DNA of 64,000 nt from Thermococcus indicus (GTDB taxonomy: Archaea; Methanobacteriota_B; Thermococci; Thermococcales; Thermococcaceae): assembly GCF_006274605.1 (NCBI RefSeq), contig NZ_CP040846.1, forward strand, positions 1,061,041 to 1,125,040, given 5' to 3'. How positions within the stretch are numbered: position 1 is the first letter of the stretch; each line of letters starts with the position of its first letter. Below are positions 53,539 to 63,130 of this stretch, in pieces. Under the pieces are notes generated by a model. That model saw only the letters and a program-made list of their open reading frames with translations. It made no database searches and was not told the origin of the DNA. The translations under genes were made by a program, and so were the position numbers.

Positions 53539-54186
53539 TCATTGGTTTGTTCCGTCTTCCCGTTTTTCCAGCGCCCCGGCCGCAAGGTCGAGTTTTGTCT
53601 CCAGGCTTTTACTCAGCTTTGCCCTCATGAGGTCTTCGAGGGTCCTTTCAAGGATGTTCCGTGCCTGGTCCTGCTTTCCCCTTACGTTCACGAGCCCCTT
53701 TGGATACTCCAGCGTCATCAGCTCCTCGTAGGTCTTCTCCATGGTGCGGTAGGTTCTCTCCGCCCCCTCGAGGTTCCCGTCGAGGAGGAGCAGCAGGAAG
53801 TGCCTCCTGAGCTCACCGATGAAGTCCCCGATACCGAGGGCGTAGTCGGCGTGGGGAACCCCAAGCTCTCCCGGCGATGGCCACTCCTCCCCGGTCATGT
53901 ACGCGAAGAACAGGCTGGCCTCAACGAACTCCTGATGGGCGCTCTGGACGTAGCCAGTGTGGTAAAGGTCGGGATGGTCCTTCAGCTTCCTCCTCAGCTC
54001 CTCGACCTTCTCGCGGACGAGTCTCAGCCGTTTCTCAGCCTCCTCAACCTCTCCCCTGTGCAGGGCCTTTATCGTATCCCCGCTCATCCTGACTATCTCC
54101 CTCGTCAGCCTCAGAGCCTCCTCCCTGAGCGAATCCTTCTCATCGAGAACCTCCCTAATCTCGGCGATTATTTCCTTCAGTTCCAT
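53539..54186 (-). CDS. Translin-family RNA/DNA-binding protein
   Basis: A 215-residue all-helical protein. AEIREVLDEKDSLREEALRLTREIVRMSGDTIKALHRG, then TGYVQSAHQEFVEASLFFAYMTGE and LGIGDFIGELRRHFLLLLLDGN match the translin/TRAX family. The EFVEA...D region carries the acidic residues used by nuclease-active members. Archaeal homologues bind single-stranded nucleic acid. The TATA/leader region upstream holds the H/ACA-like RNA on the same strand. Confidence 0.88.
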   Translation of the reverse strand: MELKEIIAEIREVLDEKDSLREEALRLTREIVRMSGDTIKALHRGEVEEAEKRLRLVREKVEELRRKLKDHPDLYHTGYVQSAHQEFVEASLFFAYMTGEEWPSPGELGVPHADYALGIGDFIGELRRHFLLLLLDGNLEGAERTYRTMEKTYEELMTLEYPKGLVNVRGKQDQARNILERTLEDLMRAKLSKSLETKLDLAAGALEKREDGTNQ

Positions 54187-54223
54187 GATCTCACCGGAAG
54201 AAGTTCAACAAAGGGGTTAAAAA

Positions 54224-54372
54224 TGTGGGCTCGGCCCATCTCCATCCCTCATCGGCGGCCGGACGGCGTCCTCCGGCGGTCCGGAGGGCGAGCCCTGTCC
54301 GCCCGGCATCGTCGCACCCGCTCATCGCTGCCCGAACGCTCCCGGGACCGGGCCGCCGGGCGTCGTCGGATG
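54224..54372 (-). ncRNA. H/ACA-like structured RNA
   Basis: A GC-rich island between AT-rich flanks. On the minus strand: CGCCCGGC (54362-54355) pairs with GCCGGGCG (54307-54300), one base later ACA (54298-54296). Then GGGCTCG (54295-54289) pairs with CGAGCCC (54233-54227), directly followed by ACA (54226-54224) and a T-run. Inner helices include GCCGGA/TCCGGC. A TATA-like CTTAAAAT (about 54408-54399, minus) fits a start near 54375. Outer stems and ACA boxes fit H/ACA guides, but the pockets and K-turns are less clear than in the RNA at 47 kb. Confidence 0.62.
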
Positions 54373-54454
54373 CTCATGCGAATGATTTTCGGGGAAAATT
54401 TTAAGGGTTTCGGAATAAATAACTGACAGGAATATTCGGCTCTCGAATTCATGC

Positions 54455-54470
54455 CGAAAAGTATATAAAC
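54455..54470 (+). promoter_or_regulatory. metK promoter
   Basis: CCGAAAA (BRE-like, 54454-54460) followed by GTATATAAAC (54461-54470) is a near-ideal archaeal promoter. It predicts a start near 54493 and a leader of about 20 bases with GAGGTGACG. Confidence 0.7.
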
Positions 54471-54513
54471 GGATGCACAGACCCGACCATACAAACCCCC
54501 AGAGGTGACGCTC

Positions 54514-55731
54514 ATGGCTGAGAAGGTCAGGAACATAGTTGTTGAGGAGCTTATGAGGACCCCCGTTGAGATGCAGAGGGTCGAGCTCGTTGAGAGGAAG
54601 GGTATAGGACACCCTGACAGCATTGCCGACGGCATAGCCGAGGCGGTCAGCAGGGCGCTCAGCAGGGAGTACGTGAAGAGGTACGGCATCATCCTCCACC
54701 ACAACACCGACCAGGTTGAAGTCGTCGGCGGTAAGGCCTACCCGCGCTTTGGCGGCGGTGAGGTCATCAAGCCGATATACATACTTCTCTCAGGTAGAGC
54801 GGTTGAGATAGTTGACCGCGAGCTCTTCCCGGTTCACGAGGTTGCCATCAAAGCCGCCCGCGAGTATCTCAGGAAGGCCGTCAGGCACCTCGACCTCGAG
54901 AACCACGTCGTCATCGACTCCCGCATCGGACAGGGCAGTGTGGACCTCGTCGGTGTCTTCAACAAGGCCAAGGAAACCCCGATCCCGCTCGCCAACGACA
55001 CCAGCTTTGGCGTCGGCTACGCTCCGCTCAGCGAAACCGAGAGGATAGTTTACGAGACCGAGAGGCTCCTCAACAGCGATGAGTTCAAGAGGAAGTACCC
55101 GGCGGTTGGTGAGGACATCAAGGTCATGGGCCTCAGGAAGGGCGATGAGATAGACGTCACCATCGCGGCCGCCATAGTGGACAGCGAGGTTGCCAACCCG
55201 GATGAGTACATGGCCGTCAAAGAGGCCATCTACGAGGCGGCCAGGGGAGTTGCCGAGGCCCACACCGAGAGGAAGGTCAACATCTACGTCAACACCGCCG
55301 ACGACCCCGAGAAGGGCATCTACTACATCACTGTCACCGGAACGAGTGCCGAGGCCGGTGACGACGGTAGCGTTGGAAGGGGCAACCGCGTGAACGGTCT
55401 CATAACCCCGAACAGGCACATGAGCATGGAGGCTGCCGCAGGAAAGAACCCGGTCAGCCACGTCGGAAAGATTTACAACCTCCTCTCGATGCTCATAGCC
55501 AACGACATAGCGGAGCAGGTTGAGGGTGTCGAGGAGGTCTACGTCAGGATACTCAGCCAGATAGGCAAGCCCATCGACGAGCCGCTCGTCGCGAGCGTCC
55601 AGATAATCCCGAAGAAGGGCTACCACCTCGAGACCATCCAGAAGCCGGCCTACGAGATAGCCGACGCCTGGCTCGCCGACATAACAAAGATACAGAAGAT
55701 GATTCTCGACGATCAGCTCAACGTCTTCTGA
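54514..55731 (+). CDS. metK: S-adenosylmethionine synthetase, archaeal type
   Basis: A 405-residue archaeal MAT from ATG 54514 (GAGGTGACGCTC just upstream; a GTG at 54505 overlaps that site). The family segments [76 protein letters not shown] and [41 protein letters not shown] are intact. It makes SAM from ATP and methionine. A possible terminator hairpin CCCGA...TCGGG follows at about 55758-55774. Confidence 0.96.
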   Translation: MAEKVRNIVVEELMRTPVEMQRVELVERKGIGHPDSIADGIAEAVSRALSREYVKRYGIILHHNTDQVEVVGGKAYPRFGGGEVIKPIYILLSGRAVEIVDRELFPVHEVAIKAAREYLRKAVRHLDLENHVVIDSRIGQGSVDLVGVFNKAKETPIPLANDTSFGVGYAPLSETERIVYETERLLNSDEFKRKYPAVGEDIKVMGLRKGDEIDVTIAAAIVDSEVANPDEYMAVKEAIYEAARGVAEAHTERKVNIYVNTADDPEKGIYYITVTGTSAEAGDDGSVGRGNRVNGLITPNRHMSMEAAAGKNPVSHVGKIYNLLSMLIANDIAEQVEGVEEVYVRILSQIGKPIDEPLVASVQIIPKKGYHLETIQKPAYEIADAWLADITKIQKMILDDQLNVF

Positions 55732-55799
55732 TTCCTTTCTCTTTCCAGGTTTTCTAAGCCCGAGATCTGATCGGGAGTTTAAAAGTTTTGGAAGAAGCC

Positions 55800-56021
55800 T
55801 CAGACGGCCGGGTAGCCGCTCTGCTTGAGGACCCTTATGAGCTTCGCCTCTTCGAGCGCTATAGCGACCTTCTCTTTCTTGACCTTGGCGAGCTGGGAAG
55901 CGGCGGCCTTCTTCTGCCGGGCCATTCTCACGAGGCGGGCCTCCTCGAGGGCGAGAAGCTCCTTCCTCTTCTTAACAACCTCAAGCCTCTTCTGAAGTAG
56001 GGTGGATTTCAACTTCTCCAT
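55800..56021 (-). CDS. Small helical (coiled-coil) protein, function unknown
   Basis: A 73-residue protein from ATG 56021 with GGTGATATCT upstream. It is almost entirely charged helix (MEKLKSTLLQKRLEVVKKRK, ALEEARLVRMARQKKAAASQLAKVKKEKVAIALEEAKLIRVLKQSG), rich in Lys, Glu and Ala. No family recognised. It is convergent with metK and may bind nucleic acid or protein. Confidence 0.65.
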   Translation of the reverse strand: MEKLKSTLLQKRLEVVKKRKELLALEEARLVRMARQKKAAASQLAKVKKEKVAIALEEAKLIRVLKQSGYPAV

Positions 56022-56152
56022 AGATATCACCTAAACTCTTAGGCGCTCCCGGCCCTTATAAGGTTTTCGATAAATGCTACATGTACATTCGGCAATTGAC
56101 GGAAGACAAGGATATAAGCCCCGGCGTGTATCCCGCACCCGGTGAAGTGAGG

Positions 56153-56701
56153 ATGATAATAGCGGTAACCGGAACGCCGGGGGTCGGAAAGACCACCGTA
56201 TCAAGGCTCTTAAGCGAGAAACTTGGCTACGAATACGTGGGCGTTAAAGAATTCGCCAGAGAAAAGGGTATCGGCGAGATGGTAGGAGACGAGCTGGAGA
56301 TAGATGTCGATGAGCTGGCCGAAGCCATGTTGCGGGAGTTTCACGGGAGGGATGTTGTGATAGATGGCCACCTCAGCCACTTTGTACCGGCGGACGTCGT
56401 AATAGTCCTCCGTGCCGATCCCAGACTCGTTGCTGAGAGACTGATGGAACGGGGCTACTCGAGGGAGAAGCTCGCCGAGAACGTCGAGGCGGAGCTGGTG
56501 GACGTCATCTTGGTCGAGGCCCTCGAGGAAAACGAAAACGTTCTGGAGATTGACACGACGGGAAAGACCCCCGGCGAGGTTGTGGAGGAGATATCCGAAC
56601 TCCTTGAAAGGGGAATTAAAAGGCGGTTTGGAATCGTTGACTGGAGCGGCGTGTATGACGAGGTGCTGCCATACCTGCGGCTGGGGAGTGGTCGGATGTG
56701 A
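56153..56701 (+). CDS. Fap7/AK6-type adenylate kinase family protein
   Basis: A 182-residue P-loop protein. ATG 56153 has GGTGAAGTGAGG upstream; the in-frame extension to 56081 is rejected. It shows [33 protein letters not shown] (P-loop and NMP-binding part), [53 protein letters not shown], typical of the Fap7/AK6 branch. In archaea and eukaryotes these proteins act in small-subunit ribosome assembly with S11 as well as on AMP. Confidence 0.9.
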   Translation: MIIAVTGTPGVGKTTVSRLLSEKLGYEYVGVKEFAREKGIGEMVGDELEIDVDELAEAMLREFHGRDVVIDGHLSHFVPADVVIVLRADPRLVAERLMERGYSREKLAENVEAELVDVILVEALEENENVLEIDTTGKTPGEVVEEISELLERGIKRRFGIVDWSGVYDEVLPYLRLGSGRM

Positions 56702-56750
56702 GCGCTTTCCCCACGGAGAAACGGGGGCGTACCAGTGAGGAGGTGGTAAC

Positions 56751-57407
56751 GTGAGGATCGTGGCTGTCACGGACATCCACGGAAACCGGAGCAAGGTCGG
56801 AAAACTCGTGGAGACCCTTCGTGGGATGGACTTTGACATCCTGGCGGTGGCGGGAGACCTGACCCACTTTGGAAGTGCGGAGAGGGCCCGCGAGGTCCTG
56901 ACTCCTCTGATGGAACTGGGAAGGCCGGTGGTTGCGGTTCACGGCAACTGCGATGGGCCGGACGTTCCTCCTTTTCTGGAGGGGATAGGGGTATGGGCCC
57001 ACGACAGGCGCGTTGAAATCGGGGGCGTTGGAATCGTCGGTATCGGAGGCTCAAACATAACCCCGTTCCGCACGTTCTGGGAGCTCACGGAGGACGAAAT
57101 TGAGGGGATTCTGGAGCGGAACTACCGCGACGGGGACGTGATACTCTCCCACGTGCCCCCAAAAGATACGAATGCAGACCGCGTTCATTCGGGCCTCCAC
57201 GTGGGAAGTCCAGCGCTGAGGGGGTTTATAGAGAGGAAAGAACCCCCGCTCGTTCTCACCGGCCACATCCACGAGGCGAGGAGCGTCGATAGAATCGGTG
57301 AAACAGTGATCGTGAATCCCGGTCCCCTCTTCAGGGGATACTACGCCGTTGTGGACTATGATGCGGAAAAGAAGAGGGTGGATGGTGTGGAGCTGGAGAG
57401 GCTTTAG
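56751..57407 (+). CDS. Calcineurin-like metallophosphoesterase
   Basis: A 218-residue enzyme from GTG 56751 (GAGGTGGTAAC upstream). The five metal-binding motifs are all visible: VTDIHGN, AGDLTHFG, VHGNCD, ILSHVPP and LTGHIHEA. It is of the YfcE/phosphodiesterase branch. The substrate is unknown, perhaps cyclic nucleotides or phosphomonoesters. It follows the Fap7-like gene on the same strand. Confidence 0.9.
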   Translation: MRIVAVTDIHGNRSKVGKLVETLRGMDFDILAVAGDLTHFGSAERAREVLTPLMELGRPVVAVHGNCDGPDVPPFLEGIGVWAHDRRVEIGGVGIVGIGGSNITPFRTFWELTEDEIEGILERNYRDGDVILSHVPPKDTNADRVHSGLHVGSPALRGFIERKEPPLVLTGHIHEARSVDRIGETVIVNPGPLFRGYYAVVDYDAEKKRVDGVELERL

Positions 57408-57410
57408 GCC

Positions 57411-58580
57411 TCAGACCAGTCCCTTCTCCTTCAGAACTTTTTCCATCCTGTCCATGGCCTCTTCAAGCTGCTCGTAGGCCGTCGCGTAGCTTATCCTGAT
57501 GTAGCCCTCGCCGGCGTTTCCGAATGCGCTTCCCGGGACGACCGCGACCCTTGCCTCCTTGAGCATCAGCTCGCTGAACTCCTTGCTGCTCAGACCGGTG
57601 TCCCTAATGCGCGGGAAGATGTAGAAGGCACCCTTGGGCTTGACTGTTGGAAGTCCCATCTCGTTCAGGCGCTTCCAGACGAGGTTCCTCCTGCGGTCGT
57701 ACTCCTGCCTCATCTCCTCGACGGCTTCCCAGCTGCGCGGGTCGTGGATGGCCTTGGCGGCGGCGTACTGGACGAACGTAACGGGGCAGGTGGCGTTGTA
57801 CATCTGGAAGCGCGCCATCTTCTCGATTATCCAGGAGGGAGCCGCGACAAAGCCGAGGCGCCAGCCGGTCATGGCAAAGGTCTTGGAGAATCCGTTTATG
57901 GTTATCGTGCGCTCGAACATGCCGTCGAGGGAGGCTATGCTGTGGTTCTTGACGCCGTCGTAGACGAAGTGCTCGTAAACCTCGTCGCTGAAGACGATGA
58001 GGTCGTGCTCAACGGCGAAGTCGGCTATCTCCTCGAGGTCCTTCTTGGTGAGAACTGCTCCAGTCGGGTTGTTGGGGCTGTTGATGATGAGCGCGCGGGT
58101 CTTCTCGCTCACATGCTTCTCAAGGTCGTCCACGCTCAGTCTGAATTCGTTCTCCTCGTAGGTCGGCACCTCAACGGGCTTTCCGCCCGCCAGGATGACG
58201 GCAGGGGCGTAGCTGACGAACATCGGGCTCGGAATGAGGACCTCCTCACCCTCTTTGAGGAACGCGGCGAGGCCCAGAATGAAAGCCTGGTTGGCGCCCA
58301 CGAGGATCATTATCTCGCTCCTCGGGTCAGCCTCGATGCCGTTCTGCTTCCTGAGCTTCTCCGACACGGCCTCGCGGAGCATCATGATTCCCGCGTTCGG
58401 GCTGTAGTGGGTCATTCCCTTGTCAAGGGCCTCCTTGGCGTACTCTTTTATATGCTCTGGAGTATCAAAGTCCGGCTCACCTATCCCAAGTGATATCAGG
58501 CCTTCAACACCCTGGGCGAGGTCAAAGAGCTTTCTAATCTCAGAAGGGTTGACGAGTTCTAACCTGTCGCTCAGCGCCAT
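57411..58580 (-). CDS. Class I aminotransferase (aspartate aminotransferase-like)
   Basis: A 389-residue PLP enzyme from ATG 58580 (GGTGATGCTC upstream). YSPNAGIMMLREAVSEKL, NSPNNPTGAVLTKKDLEEIADFAVEHDLIVFSDEVYEHF, and the PLP lysine in NGFSKTFAMTGWRLGF are family I-gamma marks. The C-terminal Arg (EGYIRISYA) binds the substrate carboxylate. It could act on aspartate, alanine or aromatic amino acids; sequence alone does not decide. Confidence 0.92.
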   Translation of the reverse strand: MALSDRLELVNPSEIRKLFDLAQGVEGLISLGIGEPDFDTPEHIKEYAKEALDKGMTHYSPNAGIMMLREAVSEKLRKQNGIEADPRSEIMILVGANQAFILGLAAFLKEGEEVLIPSPMFVSYAPAVILAGGKPVEVPTYEENEFRLSVDDLEKHVSEKTRALIINSPNNPTGAVLTKKDLEEIADFAVEHDLIVFSDEVYEHFVYDGVKNHSIASLDGMFERTITINGFSKTFAMTGWRLGFVAAPSWIIEKMARFQMYNATCPVTFVQYAAAKAIHDPRSWEAVEEMRQEYDRRRNLVWKRLNEMGLPTVKPKGAFYIFPRIRDTGLSSKEFSELMLKEARVAVVPGSAFGNAGEGYIRISYATAYEQLEEAMDRMEKVLKEKGLV

Positions 58581-58589
58581 GAGCATCAC

Positions 58590-58726
58590 CGCTCTTCCTT
58601 AGAGGCAATGTTTATAACTTTACCTCAACGAAAAGATGTTCATCGAAGTGCTTAAGAGGTCATGAAAGAACCCAATAGGTCATTAAAAGAACAACTTTAA
58701 CACAAGCCCCATAAGCCCTTAAAGCC
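58590..58726. other. Gene-free gap with short direct repeat
   Basis: AGGTCATGAAAGAAC (58657-58671) is followed after five bases by AGGTCATTAAAAGAAC (58677-58692). This imperfect 20-base tandem lies between the aminotransferase start and the end of the PIN gene. A TATA-like TTTATAAC near 58608-58615 on the minus strand serves the aminotransferase. No gene is seen. Confidence 0.5.
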
Positions 58727-59382
<656 letters not shown>

Positions 59383-59383
59383 A

Positions 59384-60997
59384 TTAACCTTTCCACACCG
59401 CAAACCCTTCAACCATCAGGACATCCAGTCCGGCCGTCCGGAACGTCCTCAGTGCATCCTCAGGTGAGCAGACTATCGGCTCGCCATGCATGTTGAAGCT
59501 CGTGTTCAGCACCGCGCCCAGGCCCGTCTCCCGCTCGAAGGCTTTGATTACGCCGTAATAAGCTGGATTGGTTTCCTTCCTTACGGCCTGAGGTCTGGTT
59601 GTCCCGTCCACGTGAACAACTGCCGGAGCGGCTTCTCTGAACTCCTCGCTCGCCGTGTAGCTCATCGTCATAAACTCGTTTGGCCTTCCGCCGAGGTCTT
59701 CAAGGTATTCTCCAGCTCTTTCCCACAGCAGGGAAGGGGCAAAGGGCTGGAAGACGTCGCGCTTCAAAGCCACGTTGAGCCTTTCCTTGACGCCCTCATT
59801 CCTCGGGTCGGCTAAAATGGAGCGGTTGCCCAGGGCCCTCGGTCCAAACTCCATCGCCCCCTGGAAGAATCCAACCAGCCTGCCCTCAACGAGGGCGTCC
59901 GCGACGAGGCCCGGGACATCGTCCACCTCCTCAAACTCAACGCCCTCCCCCTTCAGGAACTCTTCAACTTCTTCCCTTCCGTAGGATGGGCCGAGATAGA
60001 CGTGCTCAAGTTTGAAGGACCTCCACTTCCCGTCGAGCCTCTCGAACTGGGCTTTCACAAAAACCGCGGCGCCGAAGGCCAGACCACCGTCGTCCATCGC
60101 CGGAAAGACCCAGAGGCTGTCGTCCCCAAAGACATGGCGAAGAACAGCGTTCGCCTTGACGTTCTGGGCAACTCCACCCGCGTAGGCAACTGGAATGCCC
60201 CGTCCCTTGAGCTCAAGGCCCATCTCCTCAATCAGCCTTTCCAGGTGCGCTTGGGCGCTGGCGGCTATCTCTATGGCCTTTTTCTGAAGCTTGCCCTCAA
60301 GCTTTCCGCGCTTCATCTGGAGGGCTATCTCCCTGGCGTGTCTGAGGGGGTAATCGAAGAGCTCCGCCAGCTTCCTCGTCGCTTCGACCCCGATTACTCC
60401 GAGATGGTTGTCGAAGCTCAGCCCGTTGAGCTCTATTATTGAACTCAGGTCGTAGGCTGGTTTCCCGTATGCCGCCAGGCTCATGACCTTGCCCTCGTGC
60501 CGCATGGGCTTGAACCCCAGAAGCTCGGTAACGGAGGCGTAGAAGTCCCCGAGGGAGTCGATGTAGGTGCTCTGGGCTATCCTGACCATCTCTCCGTTTC
60601 TCGCCACGTATATCGAAGAGCTCAGCCCGTCTCCCGCGGCGTCTATGCTCACCGCGAGGGCATCTCTCCAGCCGGAGGTGTAGTAGGCGCCCGCGGAGTG
60701 GGCCAGGTGATGCTCGACGAAGATGACTTTCTTCTTGAAGTCCTCTCCGAATATTCCCCTGAGGTTCTCCTCCAGCTCAAGCAGGCGTTTTTGCTTCCTG
60801 AATATGCCAGCGACCGCTATGGCCTCAACATCCCCCGGCGATGCCCCTGCAATTTCGAGGACTTTCGCCACGCTCATCCTTGGAAAGCCGCGGTACTTCT
60901 TGATCCTGTCCAGTCTCTCCTCGTTTACCGCGAATATCCTTCCGTCGTCTATCAGCACCGCACCGGCGTCGTGACCGTCGTGGATTCCAAGTATCAT
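59384..60997 (-). CDS. NodU/CmcH-family carbamoyltransferase
   Basis: A 537-residue protein. The N-terminal ASKHA-type domain shows LGIHDGHDAGAVLIDDG, FVEHHLAHSAGAYYTSG (metal-binding His), SIDAAGDGLSSSIY and RHEGKVMSLAAYGKP. Then come AYAGGVAQNVKANAVL and the C-terminal YrdC-like region FFQGAMEFGPRALGNRSILADPRN...NTSFNMHGEPIVCSPEDALRTF. Family members transfer a carbamoyl group from carbamoyl phosphate to a hydroxyl or sulfur-linked acceptor through carbamoyladenylate. The acceptor here is unknown. HypF is a different, longer relative. Confidence 0.9.
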   Translation of the reverse strand: MILGIHDGHDAGAVLIDDGRIFAVNEERLDRIKKYRGFPRMSVAKVLEIAGASPGDVEAIAVAGIFRKQKRLLELEENLRGIFGEDFKKKVIFVEHHLAHSAGAYYTSGWRDALAVSIDAAGDGLSSSIYVARNGEMVRIAQSTYIDSLGDFYASVTELLGFKPMRHEGKVMSLAAYGKPAYDLSSIIELNGLSFDNHLGVIGVEATRKLAELFDYPLRHAREIALQMKRGKLEGKLQKKAIEIAASAQAHLERLIEEMGLELKGRGIPVAYAGGVAQNVKANAVLRHVFGDDSLWVFPAMDDGGLAFGAAVFVKAQFERLDGKWRSFKLEHVYLGPSYGREEVEEFLKGEGVEFEEVDDVPGLVADALVEGRLVGFFQGAMEFGPRALGNRSILADPRNEGVKERLNVALKRDVFQPFAPSLLWERAGEYLEDLGGRPNEFMTMSYTASEEFREAAPAVVHVDGTTRPQAVRKETNPAYYGVIKAFERETGLGAVLNTSFNMHGEPIVCSPEDALRTFRTAGLDVLMVEGFAVWKG

Positions 60998-61039
60998 GGT
61001 GGTTCGTTCGATGCTCTTTTTTTAAACGTTGGGGGAGGG

Positions 61040-61055
61040 AAGAATTTAAAAATGC
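61040..61055 (+). promoter_or_regulatory. Promoter of the secreted protein gene
   Basis: GAATTTAAAAATG (61042-61054) is a TATA-type box about 40 bases before the start codon at 61089, with GGGGGTGG as ribosome site. Confidence 0.5.
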
Positions 61056-61088
61056 TGCCCGATGAATACATTTGAAGGGGGTGGAAAT

Positions 61089-61490
61089 ATGAAGAAAGTT
61101 GCAGCAATCCTTGCCATTTTGATGGTTGTGATGGTCCCCTTTGCGGGGGCCGCAACCGCGGCGAAGCCCCAGGACTCAAGGGGCAGCATAATAACGCAGA
61201 CGAAGCTGTGGTACTACCTCTACATCGGGGGGGAGTCCAAGTTCCACAGGCTCTACAATGAGAGCGTCAGCGCCGGCATCGACAACACCACTCTCCAGGC
61301 CGCGATGCAGCTCTACGAGAACGCCAGTGCAGAATACAAGGTTGCCCTGTCCTACGGCAACCCCCTCGAGTCCAAGAACATGGCTTGGCTTCCGTTCATC
61401 GTCCACATGAGGAAGGCGTACATTACCCTCAGGGACGCCATTTCGCTCCTTGAAGATGCCCTCAAGGGGCTCGAAGCCCAGAACGCCTGA
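61089..61490 (+). CDS. Small secreted protein with signal peptide, function unknown
   Basis: A 133-residue protein from ATG 61089. MKKVAAILAILMVVMVPFAG then AATAAKP is a standard Sec signal with a likely cut near residue 25. The mature part of about 108 residues is helical (TKLWYYLYIGGESKFHRLYNESVS; TLQAAMQLYENASAEYKVAL; AYITLRDAISLLEDALKGLEA) with no Cys. It probably folds as a small helical bundle outside the cell. No family is recognised. Confidence 0.72.
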   Translation: MKKVAAILAILMVVMVPFAGAATAAKPQDSRGSIITQTKLWYYLYIGGESKFHRLYNESVSAGIDNTTLQAAMQLYENASAEYKVALSYGNPLESKNMAWLPFIVHMRKAYITLRDAISLLEDALKGLEAQNA

Positions 61491-61496
61491 TCCTTC

Positions 61497-61541
61497 TTTT
61501 TTTGCTCCTTGTCTTTCTTAGGATAAAATCAGAAGAAAAAA
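61497..61541. terminator. Back-to-back T-run terminators
   Basis: A run of seven T (61497-61503) follows the secreted-protein gene. A run of six A (61536-61541, six T on the minus strand) follows the prolyl-tRNA synthetase gene. T-runs end transcription in Thermococcales. Confidence 0.55.
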
Positions 61542-61556
61542 TCTGGGGCTGGAGGC

Positions 61557-63005
61557 TCAGTAGGTTCTCGCGAACCTCGCTATAAACTTGGCCTCCCTGC
61601 CGCAGACGGGACACTTCTTGCCTTCGGGGGCTTTGGCCTTCTCCTCTGGGTAGGGCGTTCCAAGCATCTTGGCATCGAGGGCTTCCTCCATCTCGAGACC
61701 GCAGCTCTCCTCGCCGCACCAGGGGATCTCAACAATGCCGCGTCTGTCCTCGAAGACGGCCTTAGCCTCATCTATTGTCTCGACGCGCTTTATGTGGCTC
61801 TCAAGGAACTCCTTTGCTCTGCTGTGAAGGTTCTCGTGGATCGCGTCCAGGGTCTTCCTGACCTCCTCAGCAATTCCCTCGCGCTCCACCACGAGCTTCT
61901 CAAGGGTGTCGCGCCTCGCAAGAACGGCCTTCTTGCCCTCAACGTCCCTCGGGCCGACTTCCACGCGGAGGGGAACTCCCTTGAGCTCCCAGTCGTAGAA
62001 CTTCCTTCCGGGCCTTATGTCACGCTCGTCAACGTGGACCCTTATCCCCTCTGCCTTCAACTCCTCCGCTATCTCACGGGCGTAGGCGAAGACATCGGCC
62101 TCGGCGTTCTTCTTGGGGATTGGAACTATAACCACCTGTACCGGGGCCACCGTCGGGGGCAGAACCATTCCCCTGTCGTCGCCGTGGATGGCTATGACCG
62201 CTGCCAAAAGGCGCTCGCTCATTCCGAACGTTGTCTGGTGGGCGTACTCGTGGTCGCCGCTCTCGGTCTCGTACTGGATGTTGTAGGCCTTCGCGAAGTT
62301 CTGGCGGTAGTTGTGCATCGTGCCTATCTGGAGGGTCCTTCCGTCGGGCATCATGACCTCTGCGCCGAGGGAGTAGTAGGCTCCGGGGAACTTGTCCCAG
62401 TCAGGTCTCTTGGAGATAATGTAGGGAATCGCGAGGAACCTCGCGAGGTTGTCGAATATCTCGAGGTCCTCTTTTATCTGCCTCTCCGCATCCTCAAAGC
62501 TGTCGTGGGCGGTGTGGGCCTCAAAGAACCTGCTTATCTCGCGGACGCGGATGAGCGGTCTCGTGTGCTTGGTCTCGTAGCGGTACGTGTTAACTATCTG
62601 GTAAACCTTGAAGGGCAGGTCGGCGTGAGAGCGAATCCAGAGCGAGAACATTGAGTACATAGCTGTCTCGCTCGTCGGTCTGAGGATCAGCCTGATATCG
62701 AGCGGGTCGTGGCCGGCGTGGGTGACCCAAAAAACTTCTCCCTCGAAGCCGGCTATGTGCTCGGCCTCCTTCTGGAACTCGGTCTCAGGGATGAGAGCCG
62801 GGAACAGAACCTCATCGTGGCCCGTTCTCTCCATCTCGGAATGGACGAAGCGCTCGATGTTTCTCATTATCTTGAGGCCGTAGGGCAGCCAGATGTTCAT
62901 TCCCTTGACCGGATAGCGTTTGTCCTGAATTCCAGCGGTCTCGATAAGTTCGTTGTACCACTCGCTGAAACTCTCGCTCCATTTCTTCCGCTCAACCTTA
63001 CTCAT
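61557..63005 (-). CDS. proS: Prolyl-tRNA synthetase, archaeal/eukaryotic type
   Basis: A 482-residue class II synthetase from ATG 63005 (GGTGGTGCAG upstream). Marks: [91 protein letters not shown] (motif 2), [14 protein letters not shown] (motif 3 region), an anticodon-binding domain, and a C-terminal domain with Cys pairs ([15 protein letters not shown]) ending in Tyr. All are typical of the eukaryote-like form without an editing insertion. Confidence 0.96.
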   Translation of the reverse strand: MSKVERKKWSESFSEWYNELIETAGIQDKRYPVKGMNIWLPYGLKIMRNIERFVHSEMERTGHDEVLFPALIPETEFQKEAEHIAGFEGEVFWVTHAGHDPLDIRLILRPTSETAMYSMFSLWIRSHADLPFKVYQIVNTYRYETKHTRPLIRVREISRFFEAHTAHDSFEDAERQIKEDLEIFDNLARFLAIPYIISKRPDWDKFPGAYYSLGAEVMMPDGRTLQIGTMHNYRQNFAKAYNIQYETESGDHEYAHQTTFGMSERLLAAVIAIHGDDRGMVLPPTVAPVQVVIVPIPKKNAEADVFAYAREIAEELKAEGIRVHVDERDIRPGRKFYDWELKGVPLRVEVGPRDVEGKKAVLARRDTLEKLVVEREGIAEEVRKTLDAIHENLHSRAKEFLESHIKRVETIDEAKAVFEDRRGIVEIPWCGEESCGLEMEEALDAKMLGTPYPEEKAKAPEGKKCPVCGREAKFIARFARTY

Positions 63006-63130
63006 CTGCACCACCTAACGGGAGAAACCGAAAAAGTTTTTAAGTTTTCCCGGTGCTGGCTCGGCTTTTTGACGAATCCCATGCAAAAGCCTTATTAGGA
63101 CCGTTTCGATAAGCATCTTAAGGTGATAAC

